NCBI GenBank assembly: GCA_002295885.1
Contig: DBGM01000044.1
Span: 1-30,951 of the forward strand
Reading direction: 5' to 3'
From: Phycisphaerales bacterium UBA854
Lineage (GTDB): Bacteria > Planctomycetota > Phycisphaerae > Phycisphaerales > SM1A02
Length of the DNA: 30,951 nt
Below are positions 13,744 to 21,874 of the stretch, piece by piece. Numbering within the stretch: the stretch's first letter is position 1; each line of letters opens with the position of its first letter. The translations under genes and the position numbers were made by a program. Below the pieces are notes generated by a model. It had not been told where the DNA came from, searched no databases, and worked only from the letters and a program-made list of their open reading frames with translations.

Positions 13744-14886
13744 ATGGGACTGTACGACCGAGACTACATCCGAGCTGATGGGCCGCCCCGTGGGGGTGGG
13801 CCGTCGATCGGTTCGCCCCGCACCTGGTCGGTGAACGCCTGGATCATCGCGATCTGCGTCGCGGTCTTCGTGCTCGAGGTCTTCATGCCGCTGCAGCCCA
13901 TCGAGACGGGCCTCTACTGGGCGGTGGACCAGCAGACGGGGGAATGGGTCGAACTCTCCGACGACCCATTCCGGCAGGGATCGATCCGGAACCAGCAGAC
14001 CACGCTGGGACAGGAGCTCGTCGCTCTGACCATTCCGGCCGCCGATGGCGGTCAGAAGGTGGTGCAGGGCTTCCCGGTCTCGCTTCCGGATGGAGAGGTC
14101 ATCGGCCTCGCCGAAGGGACCATGGCCAGCGTGATCTCGTACTGGTTCCACTTCTCGACGAAGAAGGTGATCGGCGGTGCCGAACTGTGGCGACTGGTCG
14201 GGTTCCAGTTCCTTCACGCCAACGAGTACCACCTCCTGTTCAACATGGTGGGATTGTTCTTCTTCGGTCCGCTGGTGGAACGCTATCTGGGAGGGAAGCG
14301 GTACCTGGCCTTCTACCTACTGTGCGGCATGTTCGGAGCCCTGCTCTACCTCGTCCTGAATCTCGGCGGGTACGTGCTGAGCGAGATGATGGGCGTGGCT
14401 GCAGTGCCCGGACTGCTGTTCAATGCGACGGGCACTCCGCTGATCGGAGCGTCGGCCGGCGTCTTCGGGGTGCTCATGGCGGGGGCCTATCTTGCCCCCG
14501 ACGTACGGGTGCTTCTGTTCTTCGTGATTCCGATGCGTCTCGCCACGCTGGCGTGGGCGCTGGTGATCATCTCGCTGCTGAGTGTGCTCTGGAATCTCAA
14601 CAACGCCGGAGGAGAGGCCGCGCACCTCGGTGGGGCCGCCGGAGGGTTCTACTTCATCCGGCATCCGCAGTCGCTCCACGGCCTGTTCGACTTCTTTGGC
14701 AAGGTGGATCCGACCTCCAAGCACTTCGCCGTCCGCCGCGGTTCCTCCGGCGGTTCGTCCGGGGGTGCGACCAAGGTGGATCGAATCCTCGACAAGATCT
14801 CCCGGAAGGGGCTCAAGAGTCTCACGGCGCGCGAGAAGAAGATCCTCGAGGAAGCGTCCCGGCGCGGCTCGGATCGGAACCACTGA
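13744..14886 (+). CDS. Rhomboid-family intramembrane serine protease
   Basis: Rhomboids cut membrane proteins within or near the lipid bilayer. The 380 aa start MGLYDRDY, a common beginning in planctomycete rhomboids, with AAAGG 5 nt upstream. The first membrane helix is at about 31-48. An unusual hydrophilic segment of about 95 residues (50-145) precedes WRLVGFQFLHANEYHLLFNMVG (149-170). The catalytic serine is S237 in GASAGVFG and the histidine H294 in AAHLGG. N167 lies in HLLFN. The C-terminus is a Gly/Ser linker and VDRILDKISRKGLKSL (345-360), ending TAREKKILEEAS: a short helical domain found at the end of many rhomboids in this phylum. The stop overlaps the tgt start by one base (TGATG). 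Confidence 0.92.
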   Translation: MGLYDRDYIRADGPPRGGGPSIGSPRTWSVNAWIIAICVAVFVLEVFMPLQPIETGLYWAVDQQTGEWVELSDDPFRQGSIRNQQTTLGQELVALTIPAADGGQKVVQGFPVSLPDGEVIGLAEGTMASVISYWFHFSTKKVIGGAELWRLVGFQFLHANEYHLLFNMVGLFFFGPLVERYLGGKRYLAFYLLCGMFGALLYLVLNLGGYVLSEMMGVAAVPGLLFNATGTPLIGASAGVFGVLMAGAYLAPDVRVLLFFVIPMRLATLAWALVIISLLSVLWNLNNAGGEAAHLGGAAGGFYFIRHPQSLHGLFDFFGKVDPTSKHFAVRRGSSGGSSGGATKVDRILDKISRKGLKSLTAREKKILEEASRRGSDRNH

Positions 14887-16076
14887 TGCCGGAGCCGCTT
14901 TCGTTCGAGATCACCCATCGTCTTCCCGGTGCGTCCGCCCGCACCGGGGTGGTGACCACGCCGCACGGCCGGTTTGCCACCCCCGCCTTCATGCCGGTGG
15001 GTACCAAGGGCACCATCAAGGGGCTCTTTCCCCATCTCGTCGCTTCGACCGGCAGCGAGATCATCCTGAACAACGCCTACCACCTTCTGCTGCGACCGGG
15101 TGACGATCTGGTGGCGAGACGGGGAGGGATGCACGAGTTCATGGGATGGGATGGCCCCATCCTCACCGACTCCGGCGGCTACCAGGCCTTTTCGATGGCG
15201 GACGTGAACCGCATCGACGACGACGGGGTGACGTTCAAATCGATCATCGACGGCTCCGCCATCCATCTCGGGCCCGAACGCGCGATGGAGATCCAGAACA
15301 ATCTCGGGGCGGACATCATCATGGCGTTCGACGATTGTCCCCCGAGTGTGGACGGGATTCACGGCACCGGAAAGGCCGCGTACGGGCGCCGACTCGAAGA
15401 GGCCGTTCGTCGCACCACCGAATGGCTGCATCGCTGTGTGGAGGCCCACGCCCGACCGGAGGACCAGGCGCTCTTCGGAATCGTGCAGGGGGGGACGGAC
15501 CCGGATCTGCGGTCCCGCTCCCTCGAAGAAATCACCCCCCTGGATCTTCCCGGGTACGCGATCGGTGGGGTGGCGGTCGGAGAGGCCCCCGAGCAGATCC
15601 ACGCCGTGGTCCGCTCGGTGGCGCCCTTGCTGCCCGAGGACCGACCCCGCTACCTGATGGGAGTGGGCTACGAGCGGGACATCGTGGAGGCGGTCCACGC
15701 CGGGATCGACATGTTCGATTGCGTGCTTCCCACCCGAAACGGACGGAGTGCGACGGCCTTCACCCGCCGGGGGCGTCTCAATCTCCGCAATGCCCGGTTC
15801 AAGGAGGACGATCAGCCCCTGGAGCCGGGCTGTCCGTGCCTGGCCTGCTGCCCGGATCACCCGCTCTCGATGGGTCGAAAGGGCGTTTTTTCACGGTCCT
15901 ACATCCGGCACCTCTTTTTGGCCGAGGAAATGATGGGTCCGATCCTCGTGAGCCTGCACAACATCCAGCACTTCCAGTCCCTCATGCTGGACATCAGGAA
16001 GGCAATTCGGGATGATGCGTGGCCATTGCTGGAGCGGGATTGGCCCGTTCTGGGGGATCCAGCCCTGAAAGGCTGA
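14886..16076 (+). CDS. tgt: tRNA-guanine transglycosylase (queuosine)
   Basis: Tgt exchanges guanine 34 of tRNAs with GUN anticodons for the preQ1 base on the way to queuosine. The 396 aa carry FMPVGTKGTIKGL (35-47), LNNAYHLLLRPG (61-72), DSGGYQAFS (95-103) with the catalytic D95, the nucleophile D278 in DMFDCVLPTRNGR, and the zinc ligands C316, C318, C321 and H358. The Cys-to-His spacing is about ten residues longer than in E. coli because of an insert, CPDHPLSMGRKGV, after the third Cys. The frame is open far upstream, but only the region from ATG 14886 aligns with the family. It is coupled to the rhomboid by TGATG, and yajC follows after 33 nt. Confidence 0.97.
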   Translation: MPEPLSFEITHRLPGASARTGVVTTPHGRFATPAFMPVGTKGTIKGLFPHLVASTGSEIILNNAYHLLLRPGDDLVARRGGMHEFMGWDGPILTDSGGYQAFSMADVNRIDDDGVTFKSIIDGSAIHLGPERAMEIQNNLGADIIMAFDDCPPSVDGIHGTGKAAYGRRLEEAVRRTTEWLHRCVEAHARPEDQALFGIVQGGTDPDLRSRSLEEITPLDLPGYAIGGVAVGEAPEQIHAVVRSVAPLLPEDRPRYLMGVGYERDIVEAVHAGIDMFDCVLPTRNGRSATAFTRRGRLNLRNARFKEDDQPLEPGCPCLACCPDHPLSMGRKGVFSRSYIRHLFLAEEMMGPILVSLHNIQHFQSLMLDIRKAIRDDAWPLLERDWPVLGDPALKG

Positions 16077-16109
16077 AATCAGCATTTCCACCCCGATCGA
16101 GAGCCGCGC

Positions 16110-16610
16110 ATGACCTGTTCAGAGATGAAGCACCGGGCCCCGGAGCCCAGGACGGCCCGCATGTTCACCATGGGAACGGCAGTGACCTGCTCCGTGGCCT
16201 TCACGGCACAGGGCACCCCCGACCTGCCCCCGCTTTCGGGTGGATCATCCACCGGTGCGGCAAGCATCCAGACGCCCGCAGGTGGTGAGGGAGCCACTGG
16301 CGAAGCAGGGGCCGCACCCATGCCCGCGGCCCCCGGCATGGACATGATGCTGATCATCCTCATCGTCTTCGGCGGCATCATCCTCTTCTCCGTCTTCGGG
16401 CAGCGCAAGGAGAAGAAGCGTCGTCAGCAGATGCTCGACTCCATCAAGAAGAGCGATTCCGTCCAGACCATCGGAGGCGTCATCGGATCCGTGGTTGAAG
16501 TCAAGAACGAAACCATCGTGATCCGGGTCGACGAACGATCCGATACCCGAATGACCTTCTCCCGTGCCGCGGTCCAGCAGGTGCTGTCGCAGCCGGACAA
16601 CACCGACTGA
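16110..16610 (+). CDS. yajC: YajC-like preprotein translocase subunit
   Basis: YajC is a small single-span membrane protein that associates with SecDF in the Sec export machinery. The family part is at the C-terminus: membrane helix MLIILIVFGGIILFSVF (about 80-96), a basic stop-transfer QRKEKKRRQQ, and the soluble domain SVQTIGGVIGSVVEVKNE (117-134). The 166 aa exceed the usual 85-120 because of a Gly/Ala/Pro-rich N-terminal extension (about 35-76) with a short hydrophobic piece before it. Starts at 16110, 16125 and 16161 are possible; the first is given and none has a convincing ribosome site. The position between tgt and secDF is the conserved one. Confidence 0.9.
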   Translation: MTCSEMKHRAPEPRTARMFTMGTAVTCSVAFTAQGTPDLPPLSGGSSTGAASIQTPAGGEGATGEAGAAPMPAAPGMDMMLIILIVFGGIILFSVFGQRKEKKRRQQMLDSIKKSDSVQTIGGVIGSVVEVKNETIVIRVDERSDTRMTFSRAAVQQVLSQPDNTD

Positions 16611-16628
16611 TCCGATCCGGGACCACCA

Positions 16629-19600
16629 ATGCAGAACATCTTCTGGAAGACCGTACTGATCATCATCCTCGTGGGTGGTTGCCTCTGGGCAACGATGCCG
16701 CCCGATGAGCGCATTCGCCTGGGCCGCGATCTCAGCGGCGGCGTCAGCCTGGTCTATTCCGTCCGCATGCCGGAGAACGCCGACCGGGGCCAGATCCTCA
16801 GTCAGACCATCCGCGTGCTCAACGACCGGGTCAACCCGCAGGGGGTGCTCGACATCGCCATGACTCCGCTGGGGGCCGATCGCATCGAGATCGTGATGCC
16901 GCTGCCCAACGAGGAGGTCAAGGCGCTGGCTCAGGCCTACGAGACGTCCTTGAAGGCCTTCATCGATGAGGCCGAGATCGATCGCAGCCAGTTGGAGTCC
17001 TCACTCGAATCGGGGGAGGCGGGGGACCGCTTCGGCGGTTCCGACTCCTCGGAACGGGGGCAGCTCATCCTCGATCTGCAGGACGCCTACGGCCAGCAGC
17101 GCCAGTTGCAGGTCGAGGCCACGGCAGCGCAGACGGCCGGCGTCGACGCCGCCGAGCTCGCCTCCATCCAGCAGCAGCTCGCCGACGCCGAGATCCGCTA
17201 CGAGGAGCTCTTCGAACGTGCGCTCGCCCTGAGCCTCGATCGGGCCCGGGTGGTGCGTGCGCTGGAGCTCTCCGACATCGGCGAAGCGCTACGCGGCGAC
17301 GACGGCAATCTCCTGCTCAACGCCGACGGTTCGGTGCAGCGGGCCCCGTCACCGCGTGATGTCACGATGGACATCCTCGTGTCGGAGTATCCGCATCTCG
17401 AGACCGTCCTCGAGCAGGTGATCGTCGCCTACGACGCCTACCAGGCGAAGCGCAGCGGACTCGACGATCCGGAGGATCTCATCCGCCTGCTGCGCGGTGC
17501 CGGTGTGCTGGAGTTCCACATCGCGGTCACCAACGGCAAGGCCGAAGGGGTCAACATCCAGGACATGCGGGCCCAGCTGGTGGAACTCGGACCCGAGAAC
17601 ACCGACTCGCTCCTGGCCCGCTGGTACGCAATCCACGACCTCGAACAGTGGGCGAGCAGTCCTGAACAGCTGCAGGCTCTGGAAGCCAATCCCCAGGGGT
17701 ACTTCGCCTCCCCGGGGCGCGATCTGGTGGCCGCCGAGGCGGACGGAGTGGTGTACCTGCTCCTCTACACCAGCGATCCCAAGAGCATGACGCACGACAG
17801 CGACATCGACTGGTCCGTGCAGTCCGCGGGACGCACGACCGACGATTTCGGCCGTCCGGCCGTCAACTTCCGGCTCGACCAGGCCGGCGGCACCCTCATG
17901 TCCCGGCTGACCCAGCCGCACGTGCAGCAGCCGATGGCCATCGTCCTCGACGACAAGGTGTATACCGCTCCCAATCTCAACTCCCAGATCGCCAACAACG
18001 GCGTGATCACGGGAAGCTTCAACGACGAGGACATCGACTACCTGACCCGAGTTCTCGTGGCGGGCGCCCTGGAGGCGCGGCTGTCTCCCGAACCCATCTC
18101 CGTCAACGTTCTGGGCCCCTCGCTCGGTGCCGACAACCTCGACCGCGGATTCGAAGCCTTCACCTGGGCCGTCTGTGCCGTCGTGGTCTTCATGCTGTTC
18201 TGGTACTTCTTCGCCGGAGTCGTCGCCGACTTCGCACTGCTGTGCAACGGAATCCTGATCTTCGGAGTCATGGCGCTTCTGCAGGGAACCTTCACACTGC
18301 CCGGTCTCGCCGGTGTGGTGCTCACCATGGGCATGGCGGTGGACGCGAACGTGCTGATCTACGAACGCATCCGCGAGGAGCTCGAGGGTGGTGCCCGGGA
18401 TCTGCGCGAGGCGATCCGCGAAGGCTACAACCGTGTGTACAGCACCATTCTCGATGCAAACCTGACCAACCTGATCGTCTGCGCGGTGCTCCTGCTCATG
18501 CAGCCCACCACGGAGGTAAAGGGCTTTGCCCTGACGCTAACCATCGGAATCATCGCGACCCTCTTCACGTCGCTCTTCGTGACGCGGTACGTCTTCGACA
18601 TCTACGCCCACATCCTGAAGATCCGGCGGCTGTCCATGCTTCCGCTGGCGGTGCCCGCCATCGGGCGTGCCCTGCGGCCGAACATCGACTGGATCGGGTT
18701 CCGCGGATTCTTCTGGACCCTTTCGACCCTGCTGGTCGGCGGCTCGATCGTGCTGTTCTTCGCCCGGGGCGTCGACATGTTCGACACCGAGTTCCGGGGC
18801 GGCGTGGCGGTGACCATGCAGACCGCCAGCCTCGGCGAGGGCGAGGGCAATCTGATGCTGCAGCACAACGGCGCCGACTCGGTCGAATTCCGCGTCAAGG
18901 CGATCGCGGATCGGGCCGGTGACGGTGACGATCTGGAGAACCGCGTGCTGCGGGAGATGCGCAACGCCAAGGTGTTGACGGTGGGAACCACCGGACTCGA
19001 CGCCAGTGGAAACACCGTTGCCGACAGTTTCCAGGTCAAGGTCGCCAACCCCACGGGGCTCTCGGACGAGGAGGGGATCCAGGACATCGTGGAGCAGGCC
19101 CTGCTCAGCGAGTTCGGCGGTCAGTTGGCCGTCTCCGAACCCCGTACCTTCCGTGGAGACGCCTCGGAGGAATACGCGGACTTCACCCGTCCCATCGAGG
19201 CCCGCACATTGGCGGAGGTGCTCGACGGGCGCGGTCCGACCGTCGATCTGTCCGATCAGCGGGGCGGGGTGCTCATCCTCGTCGAGGAGATCGAGCCTCC
19301 GGTCTCGCTCGAGGACGTCGCCCAGCGCATCGATCAGATGCGGCAGGACCCCGACTTCTCCAAGGACACGGCGGGTCGCGATGTCCAGGTCTTCGGCCTG
19401 GCTTCCGCGGACGACGACACCTGGCGCGATGTCGCGGTGGTGATCACCGATCCCGACTACAACTATCTGCGCAGCGAAGCCGCCCTGGTCGATCAGCGGC
19501 TGGCCAGCCGCGAATGGGATCTGGTCCGAACCGCCATGACCAAGCGGAGCAGCTTCGAGCAGGTCAGCAGCTTCTCGCCTTCGGTCGCCCAGACCAGAGC

Positions 19601-20195
19601 GGCCAATGCGATCGGCGCGGTGATCCTCTCGCTGGCCGGCATTCTCTGCTACATCTGGATCCGGTTCGGCTCGTTCTACTATTCGCTGGGAGCCATCGCG
19701 GCCCTCTGCCACGATGTCATTATCGTGCTGGGGTGCCTCGCACTCTCCGGGTACATCGCCGGCTACGAGACCGTCCGTTGGGGACTGCTCGTCGACGAGT
19801 TCCTCATCGACACCGGGGTGGTGGCCGCGCTGCTCACTGTGATCGGGTACTCGTTGAACGACACCATCGTCATCCTGGACCGCATCAGGGAGAATCGCGG
19901 CAAGCGGGCGCTACCCAGTCGTGCGGTGGTCAACCAGTCCATCAATCAGGCGTTCAGCCGGACCATCCTCACCTCGGTGACGACCGTCATCGCCGTCCTC
20001 ATCATCTACGTTGCGGGCGGCACCGGCATCCGGGCCTTCGGATTCGCCCTTCTGATCGGCGTGATCATCGGAACCTACTCCTCGGTGGCCATCGCGTCGC
20101 CGCTGGTGTACCGCAAGCGGGCCGATCGCGTCCAGGACGACGCCGCTGACGGTGATGCGGATCCCGTGGACGACGGAGCTCCGGCGCTGTCCTGA
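16629..20195 (+). CDS. secDF: Fused protein translocase subunits SecD-SecF, enlarged
   Basis: SecDF uses the proton gradient to pull exported proteins through SecYEG into the periplasm. The fusion is 1188 aa, well above the sum of E. coli SecD plus SecF (about 940). The SecD half has one N-terminal helix and the RDLSGGVSLVYSV motif (33-45, D34). A first periplasmic domain contains a Gln/Glu/Ala-rich helical insert (about 140-225). GRPAVNFRLDQAGG and RLSPEPISVNVLGPSLG follow, then a membrane block with AVDANVLIYERIREE (570-584). The SecF half starts near 690. It has FDTEFRGGVAV (718-728), a periplasmic loop of about 260 residues (730-990), and a membrane block with GYSLNDTIVILDRIREN (1073-1089). 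The acidic tail ends at 20195. It follows yajC by 18 nt. Confidence 0.96.
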   Translation: MQNIFWKTVLIIILVGGCLWATMPPDERIRLGRDLSGGVSLVYSVRMPENADRGQILSQTIRVLNDRVNPQGVLDIAMTPLGADRIEIVMPLPNEEVKALAQAYETSLKAFIDEAEIDRSQLESSLESGEAGDRFGGSDSSERGQLILDLQDAYGQQRQLQVEATAAQTAGVDAAELASIQQQLADAEIRYEELFERALALSLDRARVVRALELSDIGEALRGDDGNLLLNADGSVQRAPSPRDVTMDILVSEYPHLETVLEQVIVAYDAYQAKRSGLDDPEDLIRLLRGAGVLEFHIAVTNGKAEGVNIQDMRAQLVELGPENTDSLLARWYAIHDLEQWASSPEQLQALEANPQGYFASPGRDLVAAEADGVVYLLLYTSDPKSMTHDSDIDWSVQSAGRTTDDFGRPAVNFRLDQAGGTLMSRLTQPHVQQPMAIVLDDKVYTAPNLNSQIANNGVITGSFNDEDIDYLTRVLVAGALEARLSPEPISVNVLGPSLGADNLDRGFEAFTWAVCAVVVFMLFWYFFAGVVADFALLCNGILIFGVMALLQGTFTLPGLAGVVLTMGMAVDANVLIYERIREELEGGARDLREAIREGYNRVYSTILDANLTNLIVCAVLLLMQPTTEVKGFALTLTIGIIATLFTSLFVTRYVFDIYAHILKIRRLSMLPLAVPAIGRALRPNIDWIGFRGFFWTLSTLLVGGSIVLFFARGVDMFDTEFRGGVAVTMQTASLGEGEGNLMLQHNGADSVEFRVKAIADRAGDGDDLENRVLREMRNAKVLTVGTTGLDASGNTVADSFQVKVANPTGLSDEEGIQDIVEQALLSEFGGQLAVSEPRTFRGDASEEYADFTRPIEARTLAEVLDGRGPTVDLSDQRGGVLILVEEIEPPVSLEDVAQRIDQMRQDPDFSKDTAGRDVQVFGLASADDDTWRDVAVVITDPDYNYLRSEAALVDQRLASREWDLVRTAMTKRSSFEQVSSFSPSVAQTRAANAIGAVILSLAGILCYIWIRFGSFYYSLGAIAALCHDVIIVLGCLALSGYIAGYETVRWGLLVDEFLIDTGVVAALLTVIGYSLNDTIVILDRIRENRGKRALPSRAVVNQSINQAFSRTILTSVTTVIAVLIIYVAGGTGIRAFGFALLIGVIIGTYSSVAIASPLVYRKRADRVQDDAADGDADPVDDGAPALS

Positions 20196-20230
20196 AGGTA
20201 AAACTGAAGAACGGCGCACGGGCCGGTCGA

Positions 20231-20276
20231 TGCAGGCTGTGAGGGGACTAATCACAACCCAGCCCTGCACGGAGGT
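20231..20276 (+). promoter_or_regulatory. Structured leader hairpin touching the ribosome site of the LysM gene
   Basis: TGCAGGC (20231-20237) pairs with GCCCTGCA (20262-20269, one bulged C). Directly inside, TGTGA (20238-20242) pairs with TCACA (20252-20256) around a 9-nt loop, with ACCCA unpaired on the 3' side. One base after the stem comes GGAGGT (20271-20276), the ribosome site of the gene starting at 20281. The stem could act as a weak terminator after secDF, an mRNA stabiliser or a translation-control element. No T-tract follows, so a terminator role is less likely. Confidence 0.5.
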
Positions 20277-20280
20277 ATCC

Positions 20281-21099
20281 ATGTCCACAGGCAGCAAGGT
20301 CGTCCTGCTCCTCTCGTTCGTCTTCATCGGAGTTCTCGTCTGGTACTACGGGCCCTCGTCGGCCTCCACCGACCAGATCGCCCAGGACCCCGTGCTCCAG
20401 CAGCCGACCCCGGCGACCACCATCGCCACGCGGCCGGACCCGGCCCCGCCGGTCCGTCCGATCGCAAACCCGGCCTCGGGTTCGCAATCCGCCCCCCGCC
20501 CGCTGTCACCCGTCGGACCGATGCCCGATCGCACCGCTTCGCTCTCGAACTCGCCCTCCTACCTGGTGATGGGGCAGGCCATGCCCGCTCCGGTTTCACC
20601 GTCCACGGCACGGCTTCGCAGCCCGGCACCGGTGTTGCCCGCTCCCGAGCCGACCACGCCCACGACGACCATCTCCAGAACCATCGAGGCGGTGTCGTCT
20701 CCGCCGGCCAGGACCTACGTGGTCACCGCGGGGGATACCTTGAGCGGCATCTCCGTGACGTACTACGGCACCGAGGTCGAGTGGAACAGAATCGCCGAGG
20801 CGAATCCACAGATCGATCCGGACCGGCTCCGGGTCGGAACCCGGCTGCAGATCCCCGCCTACACACCCCGACCATCACGAACCGCCCGATCGGCCGCTTC
20901 CGCCTCGTCGTCGAGGTCCGTCGTTCCTGGCGGCCGCTCGCATCGTGTGGAGGACGGCGAATCGCTGTCCAGCATCGCCGATCGGTACTACGGTCGCGAG
21001 ACCCAGTGGACCAGGATCTTCGAGGCCAATCGAGACGTGCTCCAGGGCAATCCGGACCGGCTCCGCATCGGCATGGTGCTGGCGATTCCGTCCCAGTAG
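20281..21099 (+). CDS. Membrane-anchored protein with two LysM domains
   Basis: LysM domains bind N-acetylglucosamine chains of peptidoglycan, so this is probably a cell-wall-associated protein. The 272 aa start with a signal-anchor helix (about 6-22, VVLLLSFVFIGVLVWYY). A Pro/Ser/Thr/Ala-rich linker (about 38-140) leads to LysM1 (145-193, TYVVTAGDTLSGISVTYYG to LQIPAY) and LysM2 (220-270, HRVEDGESLSSIADRYYG to LAIPS), separated by a Ser/Ala-rich spacer. No catalytic domain is present. ATG 20281 is selected by GGAGGT with 4 nt spacing; the frame upstream overlaps secDF and is not supported. It is the last gene of the plus-strand run, and its stop is 7 nt from that of the convergent aldo/keto reductase. 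Confidence 0.9.
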   Translation: MSTGSKVVLLLSFVFIGVLVWYYGPSSASTDQIAQDPVLQQPTPATTIATRPDPAPPVRPIANPASGSQSAPRPLSPVGPMPDRTASLSNSPSYLVMGQAMPAPVSPSTARLRSPAPVLPAPEPTTPTTTISRTIEAVSSPPARTYVVTAGDTLSGISVTYYGTEVEWNRIAEANPQIDPDRLRVGTRLQIPAYTPRPSRTARSAASASSSRSVVPGGRSHRVEDGESLSSIADRYYGRETQWTRIFEANRDVLQGNPDRLRIGMVLAIPSQ

Positions 21100-21106
21100 A
21101 TCGACC

Positions 21107-21874
21107 TCAGCCGCACGCCATCCGGACGTTCGAACGCATGCGATCCAGGGACAGGCTCCCGATCACGATCGATGAGATGGCATCGCGGACGGGTGATTCC
21201 CGTATCAGGAAGTCCAGAGCCGCGCGGGGTTCGAGGTGGCCGCTGCCCAGGCCCTTCTTGACCAGGACTCCGACTCCCCGGTCCGCCGCGGCCCGGATCA
21301 CGTCCTCCATCGTGCGGTCGTCCGCGTGGTACTCGACCATGATCGCATCGGACCACTCGATCGCCCGGTGCATCCCCTCCGTGGTCTTGCCGGAGAATCC
21401 GATGGCCTTCGCGTAGCCGAGGTCCCTGAATCTCCGCATGCTGCGGTCGACCGCATCGGTATCGTGGAGGGCCATGTCCCGCCCGTCCGAATGGACCAGC
21501 AGCAGGTCGACCGCATCGCATTGAAGTCGTTCCAGACTTCTGCGCACCGACTGCTCCATGCCGTCGGGACTGAAGTCGTACGACGACCGGCCGTCGTTCC
21601 AGCGTTCTCCCACCTTCGTCGAGAGCGTGAACTCGTCGCGCCGGTCGGCGATGAAGCGACCGATGCGTTCCTCGCTTGATCCGTAGGCGGGGGCCGTGTC
21701 GACGAGTCCGACGCCAAGATCCAGCAGTCCCCGGAGCAGCTCCTCCGTGGCGCGGTCGTCGGGGAGTTCGTAGCCCTGGGGATACTTGATCCCCTGGTTG
21801 CGGCCGATCTTGAAGGCGCCGTACCCGATGGGGGTTACGTCGAGGCCGGACTGGCCGAGTGCACGTCGGTCCAT
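21107..21874 (-). CDS. Aldo/keto reductase family oxidoreductase
   Basis: This is an NAD(P)H-dependent reductase of the TIM-barrel AKR superfamily; the substrate is unknown. The 255 aa are shorter than usual (280-330). The start MDRRALGQSGLDVTPIGYGAF is typical. The catalytic tetrad is present as D59 and Y64 (VDTAPAYGSSE), K87 (STKVG) and H128 (LLLVHSDG). Beta-strand motifs AIGFSGKT and VLVKKGLGSG follow, and the C-terminal cofactor region SSIVIGSLSLDRMRSNV is retained. The ATG at 21874 lies inside the upstream FAD oxidoreductase gene, overlapping it by 40 nt in another frame, so the two are probably cotranscribed and coupled. A joint role in a redox pathway is an inference from this overlap. 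Confidence 0.92.
   Translation of the reverse strand: MDRRALGQSGLDVTPIGYGAFKIGRNQGIKYPQGYELPDDRATEELLRGLLDLGVGLVDTAPAYGSSEERIGRFIADRRDEFTLSTKVGERWNDGRSSYDFSPDGMEQSVRRSLERLQCDAVDLLLVHSDGRDMALHDTDAVDRSMRRFRDLGYAKAIGFSGKTTEGMHRAIEWSDAIMVEYHADDRTMEDVIRAAADRGVGVLVKKGLGSGHLEPRAALDFLIRESPVRDAISSIVIGSLSLDRMRSNVRMACG

Noticed and set aside
13944..14885. Upstream extension of the tgt frame through the rhomboid gene
   Set aside because: Tgt similarity starts at ATG 14886. The extension is an off-frame reading of the rhomboid gene.
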